Both the position numbers and the translations under genes were made by a program. This document shows positions 52,067 through 60,316 of a stretch of 64,000 nucleotides of DNA, one piece after another. Origin of the DNA: Chryseobacterium sp. ON_d1 (GTDB taxonomy: Bacteria > Bacteroidota > Bacteroidia > Flavobacteriales > Weeksellaceae); contig NZ_BJTC01000008.1 in assembly GCF_006829085.1 (NCBI RefSeq), forward strand, positions 165,929 to 229,928, in the 5' to 3' direction. Numbering within the stretch: the stretch's first letter is position 1; every line of letters begins with the position of its first letter. A model generated the notes under the pieces. The model was not told where the DNA came from. It searched no databases and worked only from the letters and a program-made list of their open reading frames with translations.

Positions 52067-52816
52067 ATGGCAGAAAAAATTCTGGAGATCACAGATCTGA
52101 AAAGAGAATTCAGGATGGGTGAAGAAATCGTTCATGCCCTTAAAGGTGTCACATTTACCGTAGAGAAAGGTGAATTTGTGACCATTATGGGAAGCAGCGG
52201 TTCCGGAAAATCTACTCTGCTTAATATTATCGGCTGTCTGGATAAGCCATCCGGCGGCGATTATATTCTGGATGGTGTTAATATTAAAAATCTTGACCGT
52301 GATGAGCTGGCTGTTCTCAGAAATCAGAAAATCGGTTTTGTCTTTCAGGCTTACAATCTCCTTCCAAGGACAACCGCAAAAGAAAATGTAGAACTGCCTC
52401 TTCTCTACAATTCCAAAATATCTACCGAAGAACGTCACAAAAGGGCTATACAGGCTTTAACAGCGGTAAAACTTGAAAGCAGGATTGACCACCTTCCCAA
52501 TCAGATGTCCGGAGGTCAGCAGCAAAGAGTAGCAATCGCCAGAGCACTGGTTAATGAACCTGTAATGATTCTTGCGGATGAAGCCACCGGAAACCTGGAC
52601 ACCAGAACCTCTTATGAAATTATGGCTTTAATGCAGGATTTGCACAAGCAGGGACGAACCATTGTTTTTGTAACGCACGAACCCGATATTGCCACCTTTA
52701 GCAGCAGAACAGTGACCCTCCGTGATGGAAAAGTGATCAAGGATATTAAGAACGACAATATAAAATCTGCCAAAGAGGCTTTGGAAAACCTCCCGGTAAA
52801 TGATGATTATAAATAA
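52067..52816 (+). CDS. ABC transporter ATPase, MacB/LolD-like
   Basis: A 249-residue ATPase. Walker A GSSGSGKST is near residue 43, the Q-loop in VFQAYNLLPR near residue 93, the signature MSGGQQQRVAIARAL near residue 147, Walker B VMILADEATGNLD near residue 166 and the H-loop VTHEPD near residue 203. ADEATGNLD-type sequences mark the MacB/FtsE/LolD group. In E. coli MacB the ATPase and membrane domain are fused; here they are two genes, the usual Bacteroidota arrangement. The permease gene follows after 23 bases. Confidence 0.94.
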   Translation: MAEKILEITDLKREFRMGEEIVHALKGVTFTVEKGEFVTIMGSSGSGKSTLLNIIGCLDKPSGGDYILDGVNIKNLDRDELAVLRNQKIGFVFQAYNLLPRTTAKENVELPLLYNSKISTEERHKRAIQALTAVKLESRIDHLPNQMSGGQQQRVAIARALVNEPVMILADEATGNLDTRTSYEIMALMQDLHKQGRTIVFVTHEPDIATFSSRTVTLRDGKVIKDIKNDNIKSAKEALENLPVNDDYK

Positions 52817-52839
52817 TTTCAACCTGAAAATTTGTTGCT

Positions 52840-54069
52840 ATGAACCTTTCAAACCTTTTCAGAATTGCATGGAAAGCCCTTTTACGGAATAAGCTTCGTG
52901 CTTTTTTAACCATGCTCGGCATTATTATAGGGGTGGCGTCAGTGATTGCCATGACCGCCATTGGGGAAGGTTCCAAAAAAAGCATCAGCGATCAGCTTTC
53001 TTCTATGGGATCCAATATGATCACCATCCGGCCCTCCAGTAATGTGAATGTTTCCGGAGGAGCCAGAATAGGAGCTTCAGGATTACAGACGCTGAGACCT
53101 CAGGATGCGGATGCCATTTCAAAAGGAGCTCCAGATGTTTCGTATGTCTCTCCTGCCGTACAGACCAACGGACAGTCTATCAATGGACCTAATAACTGGC
53201 CAACACAATTGCAGGGAGTGAATGAAGAATATTTTAACATCCGGGACTGGGGTATTTCCGAGGGAAATCTTTTCACAAAAAAAGACGTCACCTCATCCAA
53301 TAAAGTCTGCCTTTTAGGACAAACCGTTTACAGCAATTTATTTCCCAATGGTGAAGATGCTGTAGGAAGTATTATAAGATTTAACAAAGTTCCTATGAAA
53401 GTCATCGGAATCCTCGCTCCAAAAGGTTCTAATGCATTCGGACAGGATCAGGACGATGTGATCATAGCCCCCTTCAATACGGTCCAGAGAAGGTTTTTGG
53501 GAATCACCTATGTTCAGACCATTTATGCAGCCTCATCCAATGAAAATACTTCGCAGCAGGCTACAGACCAGGTATCTGAGATCCTGAGAAAACAGCACAA
53601 ACTGCCTGCTGATGGGAGCAATGATGATTTCAGTGTAAGAACCCAGGCAGAGCTCATTTCTACCATGAGTTCTACCAGCCAGCTTCTGACTGTACTTTTG
53701 TCAGCGATTGCAGGGATTTCTCTTGTTGTGGGGGGAATCGGAATTATGAATATTATGTATGTATCAGTAACGGAAAGAACCAAAGAAATCGGGCTGCGAA
53801 TGTCTATTGGAGCAAGAGGAAAAGATATTCTATACCAATTCCTTATTGAAGCAATATTGATCAGTATTACCGGCGGAATTCTTGGCGTACTTTTAGGGAT
53901 ACTGTCTTCAGAACTCGTTACATTTTTCCTGTCATGGCCCACATTTATTACTGAATCGTCCATTATAATTTCATTTATCGTCTGTGCCGTGACAGGAGTA
54001 TTTTTCGGGTATTATCCTGCATTGAAAGCTTCAAAACTTGACCCTATTGAGGCTCTAAGATATGAATAG
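52840..54069 (+). CDS. ABC transporter permease, MacB/FtsX type
   Basis: A 409-residue membrane protein. The first span (residues 20-40) lies in RNKLRAFLTMLGIIIGVASV, typical of MacB-PCD proteins. A periplasmic domain of about 230 residues (QGVNEEYFNIRDWGISEGNL) follows, and three C-terminal spans form the FtsX domain, with GGIGIMNIMYVSVTERTKEI near residue 300 and PALKASKLDPIEALRYE at the end. It acts as a mechanotransducer driving substrate from periplasm into TolC, not as a classic pore. It completes the four-gene efflux operon. Confidence 0.94.
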   Translation: MNLSNLFRIAWKALLRNKLRAFLTMLGIIIGVASVIAMTAIGEGSKKSISDQLSSMGSNMITIRPSSNVNVSGGARIGASGLQTLRPQDADAISKGAPDVSYVSPAVQTNGQSINGPNNWPTQLQGVNEEYFNIRDWGISEGNLFTKKDVTSSNKVCLLGQTVYSNLFPNGEDAVGSIIRFNKVPMKVIGILAPKGSNAFGQDQDDVIIAPFNTVQRRFLGITYVQTIYAASSNENTSQQATDQVSEILRKQHKLPADGSNDDFSVRTQAELISTMSSTSQLLTVLLSAIAGISLVVGGIGIMNIMYVSVTERTKEIGLRMSIGARGKDILYQFLIEAILISITGGILGVLLGILSSELVTFFLSWPTFITESSIIISFIVCAVTGVFFGYYPALKASKLDPIEALRYE

Positions 54070-54075
54070 TTTTTG

Positions 54076-54083
54076 TACATTTG
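54076..54083 (+). promoter_or_regulatory. -7 element upstream of the DUF2461 gene
   Basis: TACATTTG located seven bases after the permease stop; a TTG lies 26 bases upstream. The leader to the ATG at 54195 would be about 105 bases and contains TTCGAAT-type repeated words. Confidence 0.45.
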
Positions 54084-54087
54084 AGTT

Positions 54088-54167
54088 GTGAGATTCGAAC
54101 CTTTGAGATTTCGATTCGAGGTACGAAAATTCGGAATTCGGGGCTTAGAAGACGTTTTGATTCTCAC
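54088..54167. repeat. Spacer of TTCGA/TTCGG words with inverted ends
   Basis: GTGAGATTC at 54088-54096 is nearly the reverse complement of GATTCTCAC at 54159-54167. In between ATTCGA and ATTCGG words recur. The frame of the downstream gene is open across it but has no family similarity, so it is treated as noncoding. Confidence 0.45.
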
Positions 54168-54194
54168 TTAATAACGAAAAACACCTTACACAAT

Positions 54195-54860
54195 ATGTCT
54201 GCAAGCATTTCTTCCAAAACATTTGATTTTTTAAAAAAGTTAAATAAAAATAACAACCGCGAATGGTTTAACGAGAACAAAAACCTGTACACAGAATCCC
54301 AGCAGAATGTAGTTTCGTTTTTAGATGAACTGATTAAAGAAATGTCCGGTTTTGATGAAGATCTTGCTAAGATTGACAGTAAAAAAGCATTGTTCAGAAT
54401 CTACAGGGACACCCGTTTCTCAAAAGACAAATCACCTTACAAAACCAATTTCGGAGCTTCTCTGGGAATGGGTAAAGGAAATCAGAAAGGAGGCTATTAT
54501 CTTCATATGGAGCCCGGAAAATCCTTTCTGGCAGGAGGAATTTATATGCCTGAATCCTCTGTTCTGAAAGAGGTACGTAAAGAAATTTCGCTGTATGGAG
54601 ACGATTTCCTTAAAATCCTCAACAATAAAGATTTCAAAAAACATTTTCCAGAGCTTGACCAGGAAGACAAGCTGAAAAAAATCCCACAGGGTTTCGAAAA
54701 AGAAGATCCCATGGGTGAATATCTGAAGCTTAAGAATTTTATTGTGATATATTCTCTGAAAGATGAAGAGGTACTGGATAAAAATGCAGTGAAAAATATG
54801 ACCCAAGTTTTCAAACTGATGAAACCCTTCAATGACTTTCTGAATACTCCTTTTCTTTAG
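54195..54860 (+). CDS. DUF2461 family protein
   Basis: A 221-residue cytoplasmic protein. The start MSASISSKTFDFLKKLNKNN at 54195 is chosen because NNREWFNENKNLY right after it is the conserved beginning of DUF2461; the frame extends upstream through repetitive spacer. FRIYRDTRFSKDKSPYKTNF near residue 60 and GGYYLHMEPGKSFLAGGIYM near residue 90 are further family blocks. The function is unknown. It lies after the efflux operon in the same direction but probably has its own promoter. Confidence 0.87.
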   Translation: MSASISSKTFDFLKKLNKNNNREWFNENKNLYTESQQNVVSFLDELIKEMSGFDEDLAKIDSKKALFRIYRDTRFSKDKSPYKTNFGASLGMGKGNQKGGYYLHMEPGKSFLAGGIYMPESSVLKEVRKEISLYGDDFLKILNNKDFKKHFPELDQEDKLKKIPQGFEKEDPMGEYLKLKNFIVIYSLKDEEVLDKNAVKNMTQVFKLMKPFNDFLNTPFL

Positions 54861-55097
54861 ACGGCTTTATTTTTTCATCGCAGATAATTCATTTTTTACA
54901 GATCATTGAGTGCATTCCGGTTGAATTGTTTCTCTGTAGGAATATTTTAAAAAAGATATTCGGGAATGCCGGTGCCTTTGCGACAAATCAAAAACCTATT
55001 AAAATACAGCAGCTTATAAAAACAAATTTTAAAATTCCATCCTGAAAATCAAGCTATTATAATTAACATTTTTTAAGAAAAGTTTTACATTTTTGCT

Positions 55098-55105
55098 TAT
55101 CTTTG
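55098..55105 (+). promoter_or_regulatory. -7 element of the FkbM methyltransferase gene
   Basis: TATCTTTGC 21 bases before the ATG at 55127, a very good match to the Bacteroidota consensus; no clear -33 TTTG at standard spacing. Confidence 0.6.
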
Positions 55106-55126
55106 CTGTTCGTCAAAAAGCTTACG

Positions 55127-55921
55127 ATGTCTTTATACCAAAAAATCGCAGAGAAACTACAATATATAAGTCCGAATTTCTACAAAAAAAGATATTTTAA
55201 AACTTTAAATAATCTTAGTAAAAATAATTTTTCGGAGCGTAATGTAGAACCGGAACTGGTATGGATTAAAGAATATCTTTCTAAAAATGCAGTGATATTA
55301 GACATTGGTGCCAATGTGGGAACCTTCCTGTATCAGCTGGAAAACACACTGGATCATGAAAACATTTATGGTTTTGAGCCCAATAAGAAACTTTACCGAA
55401 GACTGAAAAGGCTGTTTCCGGCAATGCATATCCTTCCTCTGGCACTTTCAGATGAAAACAGAATTGCAGAGTTCAAAGTACCTGTTATTAATGGAAAAAC
55501 GATTGCTTCACGCGGTACTTTAAACACTTCTTATAAAGAAAAAGGGGAAGAGAAAAGCTATACGGAGAGAGTAAAGGTTATCAAGCTGGACGAATGGGCT
55601 GCACTGGAACATTTCAACAGACTTGATTTCATCAAAATAGATGTAGAAGGAAACGAAATAAAAACATTGTCCGGGGCGAGAGAAACCATCAGACGATTTC
55701 AGCCGACTTTAATGGTCGAAATGGAACAAAGACACCACGACACACCTATCTGGAATGAAATATCCGAAGTAATGAACTGGGGATACGAAGCCAAATACCT
55801 GAACAGAGACAGCTTTACGCTGGAAAATCTTACAGAAGATATTATAACACAAAATACAAACGACGAAAAAAATAAAACTCAGTACATCAACAATATTATT
55901 TTTATACCTAAAAACATTTAA
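55127..55921 (+). CDS. FkbM family methyltransferase
   Basis: A 264-residue SAM-dependent methyltransferase. The start MSLYQKIAEKLQYIS at 55127 is chosen because earlier codons overlap the promoter. SAM motif I is VILDIGANVGTFLYQLE near residue 57, the acidic post-I residue lies in YGFEPNKKLYRRL near residue 82, and the family box FIKIDVEGNEIKTLSGARET is near residue 165. FkbM-type enzymes often methylate sugar hydroxyls of glycans. It is followed nine bases later by a flippase gene, so O-methylation of a surface glycan is a fair inference. Confidence 0.88.
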   Translation: MSLYQKIAEKLQYISPNFYKKRYFKTLNNLSKNNFSERNVEPELVWIKEYLSKNAVILDIGANVGTFLYQLENTLDHENIYGFEPNKKLYRRLKRLFPAMHILPLALSDENRIAEFKVPVINGKTIASRGTLNTSYKEKGEEKSYTERVKVIKLDEWAALEHFNRLDFIKIDVEGNEIKTLSGARETIRRFQPTLMVEMEQRHHDTPIWNEISEVMNWGYEAKYLNRDSFTLENLTEDIITQNTNDEKNKTQYINNIIFIPKNI

Positions 55922-55930
55922 AACAACTTT

Positions 55931-57430
55931 ATGAGTGTAGTAGCGAGACAAGGCTTCAAATATTCCATTATCGGTTATATTGGTTTTTTGCTGGGCACCG
56001 TTTCCGCAATATTCATATTTCCGAATGATTTTGAATTTTATGGAAAACTGCGCTACATTCTTCCTACCGCAGAAATGCTGGTTCCCTTTGTTGTATTGGG
56101 TATCTCGTATTCGAATGTAAAGTTTTTTCACACCGTGGAAAGAGATGGCAAAAAGCAGAATATGCTGTCACTATCACTGCTTACTGTTTTTATCAATTTT
56201 CTTATTTTCACAGTGGTATTTTTCTTACTTCCTTATTTTTATCCGAAGTTCAGGCATTCAGAGGCATGGAAAATCAAAGAAATGATTCTTCCGCTGATCT
56301 TAATCCTTTCATTTTGTGCTATTTTTAATAAATACACTTCCAATTATAAGAGAATTGTAGTTTCCAATATTTTCGATAATCTGTTTCCGAAAATAGCCAA
56401 TCTTGGAGCATTCTGTCTGTTTTTCTTTGCGTTATCCCAGAATATCAATGCGGCAATATCACAAAAAATTGCGTTTGCTTTCTTTTTTGGAATTTTCTTT
56501 TTGATGCTTTTGGGTTACGTTTATTACACCAATAAGCTTGAAAAGATTCAGCTGGATTTTAATACAGATTATTTTAAGAAGAATAATTTCTGGAAAGAGT
56601 TTTTCAATTACAGTTTCTTCGGATTTCTTGGGACTTTCGGAAATTACCTGGCCATCAACAGTTTTATGATCGGGGAATTTATGGGAATGGAAGAAGTAGG
56701 TATTTACTCTGTTTTATATGCACTGATCTCATTAATTTCTATTCCACAACTTGGATTATTCAATATTTCTGCACCTATTATTAATAAAACACTGGCAGAT
56801 GGAGATATGGTGGAACTGGACAGATTCCATAAAAAAACATCTTTAACGCTGTACTTCCTCGGCGCTGTTTTATTCTCATGTATTATGGTAGGATTCCCTT
56901 ATCTGACGCAATTTATGCCCAAGAATGGAACCATGCTCAGAGAATATGAACCAGTAGTTTGGATCTGGGGCTCTGCGGTATTGATCGATCTTGCCACCGG
57001 ATTCAACGGAAACATTATTTCACTTTCAAAATATTACAGGTTCAACATCCTGGTCATGCTTTTACTGGCCGGACTTACAATCGGGCTGAACTATTATTTC
57101 ATTAAAAATACAGACCTGAAACTGATTGGAATTGCTTTATCTACAGCCATTTCCCTTACCATCTACAATGTTGTGAAAATCATTTTCAATTATATTGTAT
57201 TTAAGGTTTCGCCATTAAGCATTGAAATGATTTTTGTCTCTATCATCTGCACCCTGGCGATCACAGTCGCTATTGTTCTCCCGAACTTTAACAGCAATCT
57301 GCTTAATCTTGTTTACAAACCGGCAGTTGTTTTACTGCTGATTTATATTGGAAATTACTTCACAAAAATATTTCCTGTTGAAGATTATCTGAATATCACG
57401 TTCATTAAAAGTATTTTTAAGATTAAATAA
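55931..57430 (+). CDS. Second oligosaccharide flippase-like membrane protein
   Basis: A 499-residue protein with about 14 hydrophobic spans of the MOP/polysaccharide transporter type. The start VVARQGFKYSIIGYIGFLLG and the midpoint block FFNYSFFGFLGTFGNYLAIN fit Wzx/MurJ-like flippases. It is only distantly like the flippase at 5920-7233. No polymerase accompanies it, so it may flip a lipid-linked glycan used for protein glycosylation or lipopolysaccharide rather than a long capsule. Probably co-transcribed with the FkbM gene. Confidence 0.85.
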   Translation: MSVVARQGFKYSIIGYIGFLLGTVSAIFIFPNDFEFYGKLRYILPTAEMLVPFVVLGISYSNVKFFHTVERDGKKQNMLSLSLLTVFINFLIFTVVFFLLPYFYPKFRHSEAWKIKEMILPLILILSFCAIFNKYTSNYKRIVVSNIFDNLFPKIANLGAFCLFFFALSQNINAAISQKIAFAFFFGIFFLMLLGYVYYTNKLEKIQLDFNTDYFKKNNFWKEFFNYSFFGFLGTFGNYLAINSFMIGEFMGMEEVGIYSVLYALISLISIPQLGLFNISAPIINKTLADGDMVELDRFHKKTSLTLYFLGAVLFSCIMVGFPYLTQFMPKNGTMLREYEPVVWIWGSAVLIDLATGFNGNIISLSKYYRFNILVMLLLAGLTIGLNYYFIKNTDLKLIGIALSTAISLTIYNVVKIIFNYIVFKVSPLSIEMIFVSIICTLAITVAIVLPNFNSNLLNLVYKPAVVLLLIYIGNYFTKIFPVEDYLNITFIKSIFKIK

Positions 57431-57503
57431 AAAAAACACTACATTAGCAGCAATTATGCACACAAATCAACCGATTGACTGTACATATTTGAAATACCAT
57501 GCT

Positions 57504-58187
57504 ATGACTGAGAAACTGCAAGAAAACACTGATCACAATAAGCACCCAAAACATGACTTCCAGGTAGAACGTCTGGCCTTTTTCAGCGATGCCATCTTTG
57601 CTATTGCCATCACCCTTCTTATCATAGAATTTAAGATCCCCCATGTGACTAAAGAAAGCTCTTTTGACAGTGTGTGGGAGCAGCTCGTGGAACTCAAATA
57701 CAATCTGCTTGCCCTTCTATTGAGCTTTTTCCTGATTGTAACGTATTGGATGCGTCATCATTTCCTGTTCAAGCATATTCATAATTACAATAAACAAATT
57801 GTAATCGCCAATATGGCCATGATGCTGCCCATTATCTTCTTTCCTTTTACTACTGCTTTTTTTGCGGAAAGTGTGGATAATATCCATGTAGTCATCTTAG
57901 CATTCAGAATCTTTTTACTGAATCATATTCTTGCCGGTCTTACTATTTACATCCTCTATTGGCTTGCCACTGTAAAACATAAAGACTATTCTTTTGAAAT
58001 GAGTATAACGGAAAGAAAAAAGTTCACCTCAGATCTGTTATTTACAACGATAACTTTTTCTGTTATATTTTCAGTAACCTTTCTAACGAGCAATATTCAG
58101 GCAATTTTATGGGTATTTCTTGCGTGTGGAATCTCAAAAAAAATATTTGACAGATTTTCGAAAAAAGCAGTATCAAAAACAGCATAA
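57504..58187 (+). CDS. TMEM175 family potassium channel-like protein
   Basis: A 227-residue membrane protein with six hydrophobic spans. RLAFFSDAIFAIAITLLIIE near residue 25 is the TMEM175/DUF1211 signature, in which the FSD motif lines the channel gate; prokaryotic members are potassium-selective leak channels. The ATG at 57504 is preferred because the family core begins shortly after it; an in-frame ATG at 57456 would add 16 residues. No second FSD repeat is present, as expected of single-repeat bacterial forms that assemble as tetramers. Confidence 0.88.
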   Translation: MTEKLQENTDHNKHPKHDFQVERLAFFSDAIFAIAITLLIIEFKIPHVTKESSFDSVWEQLVELKYNLLALLLSFFLIVTYWMRHHFLFKHIHNYNKQIVIANMAMMLPIIFFPFTTAFFAESVDNIHVVILAFRIFLLNHILAGLTIYILYWLATVKHKDYSFEMSITERKKFTSDLLFTTITFSVIFSVTFLTSNIQAILWVFLACGISKKIFDRFSKKAVSKTA

Positions 58188-58190
58188 CAG

Positions 58191-59234
58191 TCATTGAATA
58201 ATTTTATTCAAAGTACTTTCCAGATTTTCCAAAACTCTTTTTTTACTGTAGTTTTTCTGAAAATCAAAACTGGTATTTTTAAGTGTTTCCAGCTCTTCAA
58301 TAACATTTCCTTTTTCAGAAATGATAAAATCGAGTTTCGAAAGATAATCTGCGGGAAAAATGGCTAATTTTCCATATGTTATGGCATCACCCAGGTTTCC
58401 TGTCATTTTAGTCTTTCCATACGTTTCTTTGATACTGAAAAATTCTGTATTCTGCTGAATAGGACACCATAGAATATCTGCTTTCTGCATCCATCTTTCA
58501 AAATCTTCAGATAAAACCCTTTCAGAAAAATAGGTAATTTCAATGTTTCCAGGCAGTTTTTTGGACAAATATTCCAGTTGTTTTAATTCATGCCCGCTTG
58601 CTTTTCCAAGAAAAACAAACCTGCAAAGTTTATCTGTCTTCAGATTCTGAATAGTTTTGAAAATATAGTCATAATCCCTTCTTTTTTGAGAAACTCCGCC
58701 GGGAATAAGTACAATGAGATTTTCATTTTTTGTTTTGTCAAAATCCCTCGTATAAAATAGCGGTAGAAACTGATACTTTTCTGAGATTAAAGCTTCATCC
58801 AATACCAAAAGAGATCTGGAAGTGTGATATACCTTGGTTTTGTAGAATAGCCCTTCTTTCAGCCACAGTTTTAATCTGAAAACAACGTCTCCTTTGAAAA
58901 TGCTTTCTATCAGATCAAATTTTGATGCTTTGATAAAATTAAGGTTATGGGAAATGACTGCTGTATTATACTTTTTTGTTATCGCTAAAAATGTATTAAA
59001 ATAACGGTGAACTGTTCCAATAACAACTAGATCATAATCTTTACCTTTTAACTGATCCAGAATCATAGAACTGTCCGATAAAAATACAGGCTCATCACTA
59101 TGATTAATCTGATCTTTAATTCTTTTCGAAAAATAATAGTCTACTGAAAACTCCTGAGAGTCTTTCATAATATCCATGAAAGCCTTGGCAATTTCTGCGT
59201 GGGTATCTATTTCTATGTAAGCTATTTTTTTCAC
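58191..59234 (-). CDS. Glycosyltransferase-like protein, GT-B type
   Basis: A 347-residue cytoplasmic protein. The start is GTG at 59234 (MKKIAYIEIDTHAEIAKAFM); no ATG fits. The N-terminal half is Rossmann-like with DLVVIGTVHRYFNTF near residue 67. The C-terminal half has LIVLIPGGVSQKRRDYDYIF near residue 174 and RFVFLGKASGHELKQLEYLS near residue 205, then ADILWCPIQQNTEFFSIKET, which looks like the donor-binding site of GT-B enzymes. No defined family could be named by eye. It ends four bases from the convergent TMEM175 stop. Confidence 0.65.
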   Translation of the reverse strand: MKKIAYIEIDTHAEIAKAFMDIMKDSQEFSVDYYFSKRIKDQINHSDEPVFLSDSSMILDQLKGKDYDLVVIGTVHRYFNTFLAITKKYNTAVISHNLNFIKASKFDLIESIFKGDVVFRLKLWLKEGLFYKTKVYHTSRSLLVLDEALISEKYQFLPLFYTRDFDKTKNENLIVLIPGGVSQKRRDYDYIFKTIQNLKTDKLCRFVFLGKASGHELKQLEYLSKKLPGNIEITYFSERVLSEDFERWMQKADILWCPIQQNTEFFSIKETYGKTKMTGNLGDAITYGKLAIFPADYLSKLDFIISEKGNVIEELETLKNTSFDFQKNYSKKRVLENLESTLNKIIQ

Positions 59235-59251
59235 GATGGGAGTTACATTCT

Positions 59252-59320
59252 TAAGTTTCGGCTAAAGCCGATGGATTTTTTATTTTTTTGATTAAACGGG
59301 CTAAAGCCCGTTCCTATTGA
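59252..59320. repeat. Palindromic intergenic element, copy 2
   Basis: Contains GGCTAAAGCC (59260-59269), ATGGATTT, an AT-rich middle, the palindrome GGGCTAAAGCCC (59298-59309) and CCTATTGA. The order and spacing of motifs match 34984-35049. It lies between the two glycosyltransferase genes. Confidence 0.65.
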
Positions 59321-59372
59321 ATTTTCCAATAATGATTCATGAAGCCTTCTACAATTTCTGGATTTATACTTC

Positions 59373-60227
59373 TTACATCTTCAGCCATTTCTTCTTCAGC
59401 ATTTTCCAGCGTTGATCATTTACAGCTGTCTGTTCTTCTTTTGTAATTTTCAATTCCAGTTTCTCTGATCTGCAGCCTTCATAAGACTTAACAATGTCGA
59501 AGAAAAAACCGACAGACTTGCTTTTCATCGCTTCTTTTGAAGAGGCAATATATGCAAGAAATCTGTTCAGCCCCAGGAAATAAAAATATCTTCCGTAATA
59601 ATCGGCAGGACGTATTGTGTAATCAGCTCCTTTTACTTTGATCAGCTTTACATGGAGTTCAGGTAAAACAACTTCCTTCCAGCCCAGATTTTCAAGCAAT
59701 ATGGAATCAATATTATCCCAGCCCAGTGTTTCCCTTAATCCTCCGATCTGCATAAAACATTCTTTACGATAAGCTTTCATGGGACCTCTTACATGATGCT
59801 TATTGGAATTCTCTTCATATACCCATTTTCCGTCTTTTTCAACGTACAGAAGTCCACCTGCCAAACCATATTCCGGATTATTGGCAAAAGCCGTTTCTAT
59901 GGTTTCCAGATAATTTTCCGGTAAGATGATATCGGCGTCAAATTTACAGATAATATCAAAATCATCCATAGATTGGGACTGAAGACCTTTTTTAAAAGCA
60001 TGAACCACTTTTGAGCCCGGCTGATGTTCTGATTTCTGAAGGGTAACGGTTTCAAAGCGTGAATCTGCCTCTATGTATTTCCTGATGACGTCAGGTGTTT
60101 TGTCTGTAGAACCATCATTTACCACCACTACCCTAAAATCTTTAATGCTTTGCTGTTGTAAAGAATCAAGAGTAAATGGGAGGTTCTCCTCTTCGTTATG
60201 GGCAGGAATTATGATTAAAAACCTCAC
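59373..60227 (-). CDS. Family 2 glycosyltransferase
   Basis: A 284-residue GT-A enzyme. The start is GTG at 60227 giving MRFLIIIPAHNEEENLPFTL, a canonical family beginning. NDGSTDKTPDVI near residue 37, the metal-binding CKFDADIILPE near residue 92 and GGLRETLGWDNIDSILLENL near residue 165 are present. The C-terminal part has no clear span. It probably builds a glycan handled by the second flippase, but they are not in one operon. Acceptor and donor unknown. Confidence 0.87.
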   Translation of the reverse strand: MRFLIIIPAHNEEENLPFTLDSLQQQSIKDFRVVVVNDGSTDKTPDVIRKYIEADSRFETVTLQKSEHQPGSKVVHAFKKGLQSQSMDDFDIICKFDADIILPENYLETIETAFANNPEYGLAGGLLYVEKDGKWVYEENSNKHHVRGPMKAYRKECFMQIGGLRETLGWDNIDSILLENLGWKEVVLPELHVKLIKVKGADYTIRPADYYGRYFYFLGLNRFLAYIASSKEAMKSKSVGFFFDIVKSYEGCRSEKLELKITKEEQTAVNDQRWKMLKKKWLKM

Positions 60228-60251
60228 GGGAATTATAAGTAATTAATGATT

Positions 60252-60301
60252 AATGATCAATGACAAGAAGCTTTTTAGCATATCACTTATCATTGATCAT
60301 T
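60252..60301. repeat. Inverted repeat of ATGATCAATGA-type words
   Basis: Twelve-base perfect arms at 60252-60263 and 60290-60301, extended by imperfect ATTAATGAT words. It occupies the spacer between aspA and the glycosyltransferase gene and is of the same word type as 26418-26479. Confidence 0.55.
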
Positions 60302-60316
60302 CATTGTTTTTAGAAT

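Noticed and set aside
54081..54194. N-terminal extension of the DUF2461 protein
   Set aside because: The added codons are translated from a repetitive TTCGA-word spacer; the family begins at the ATG at 54195.
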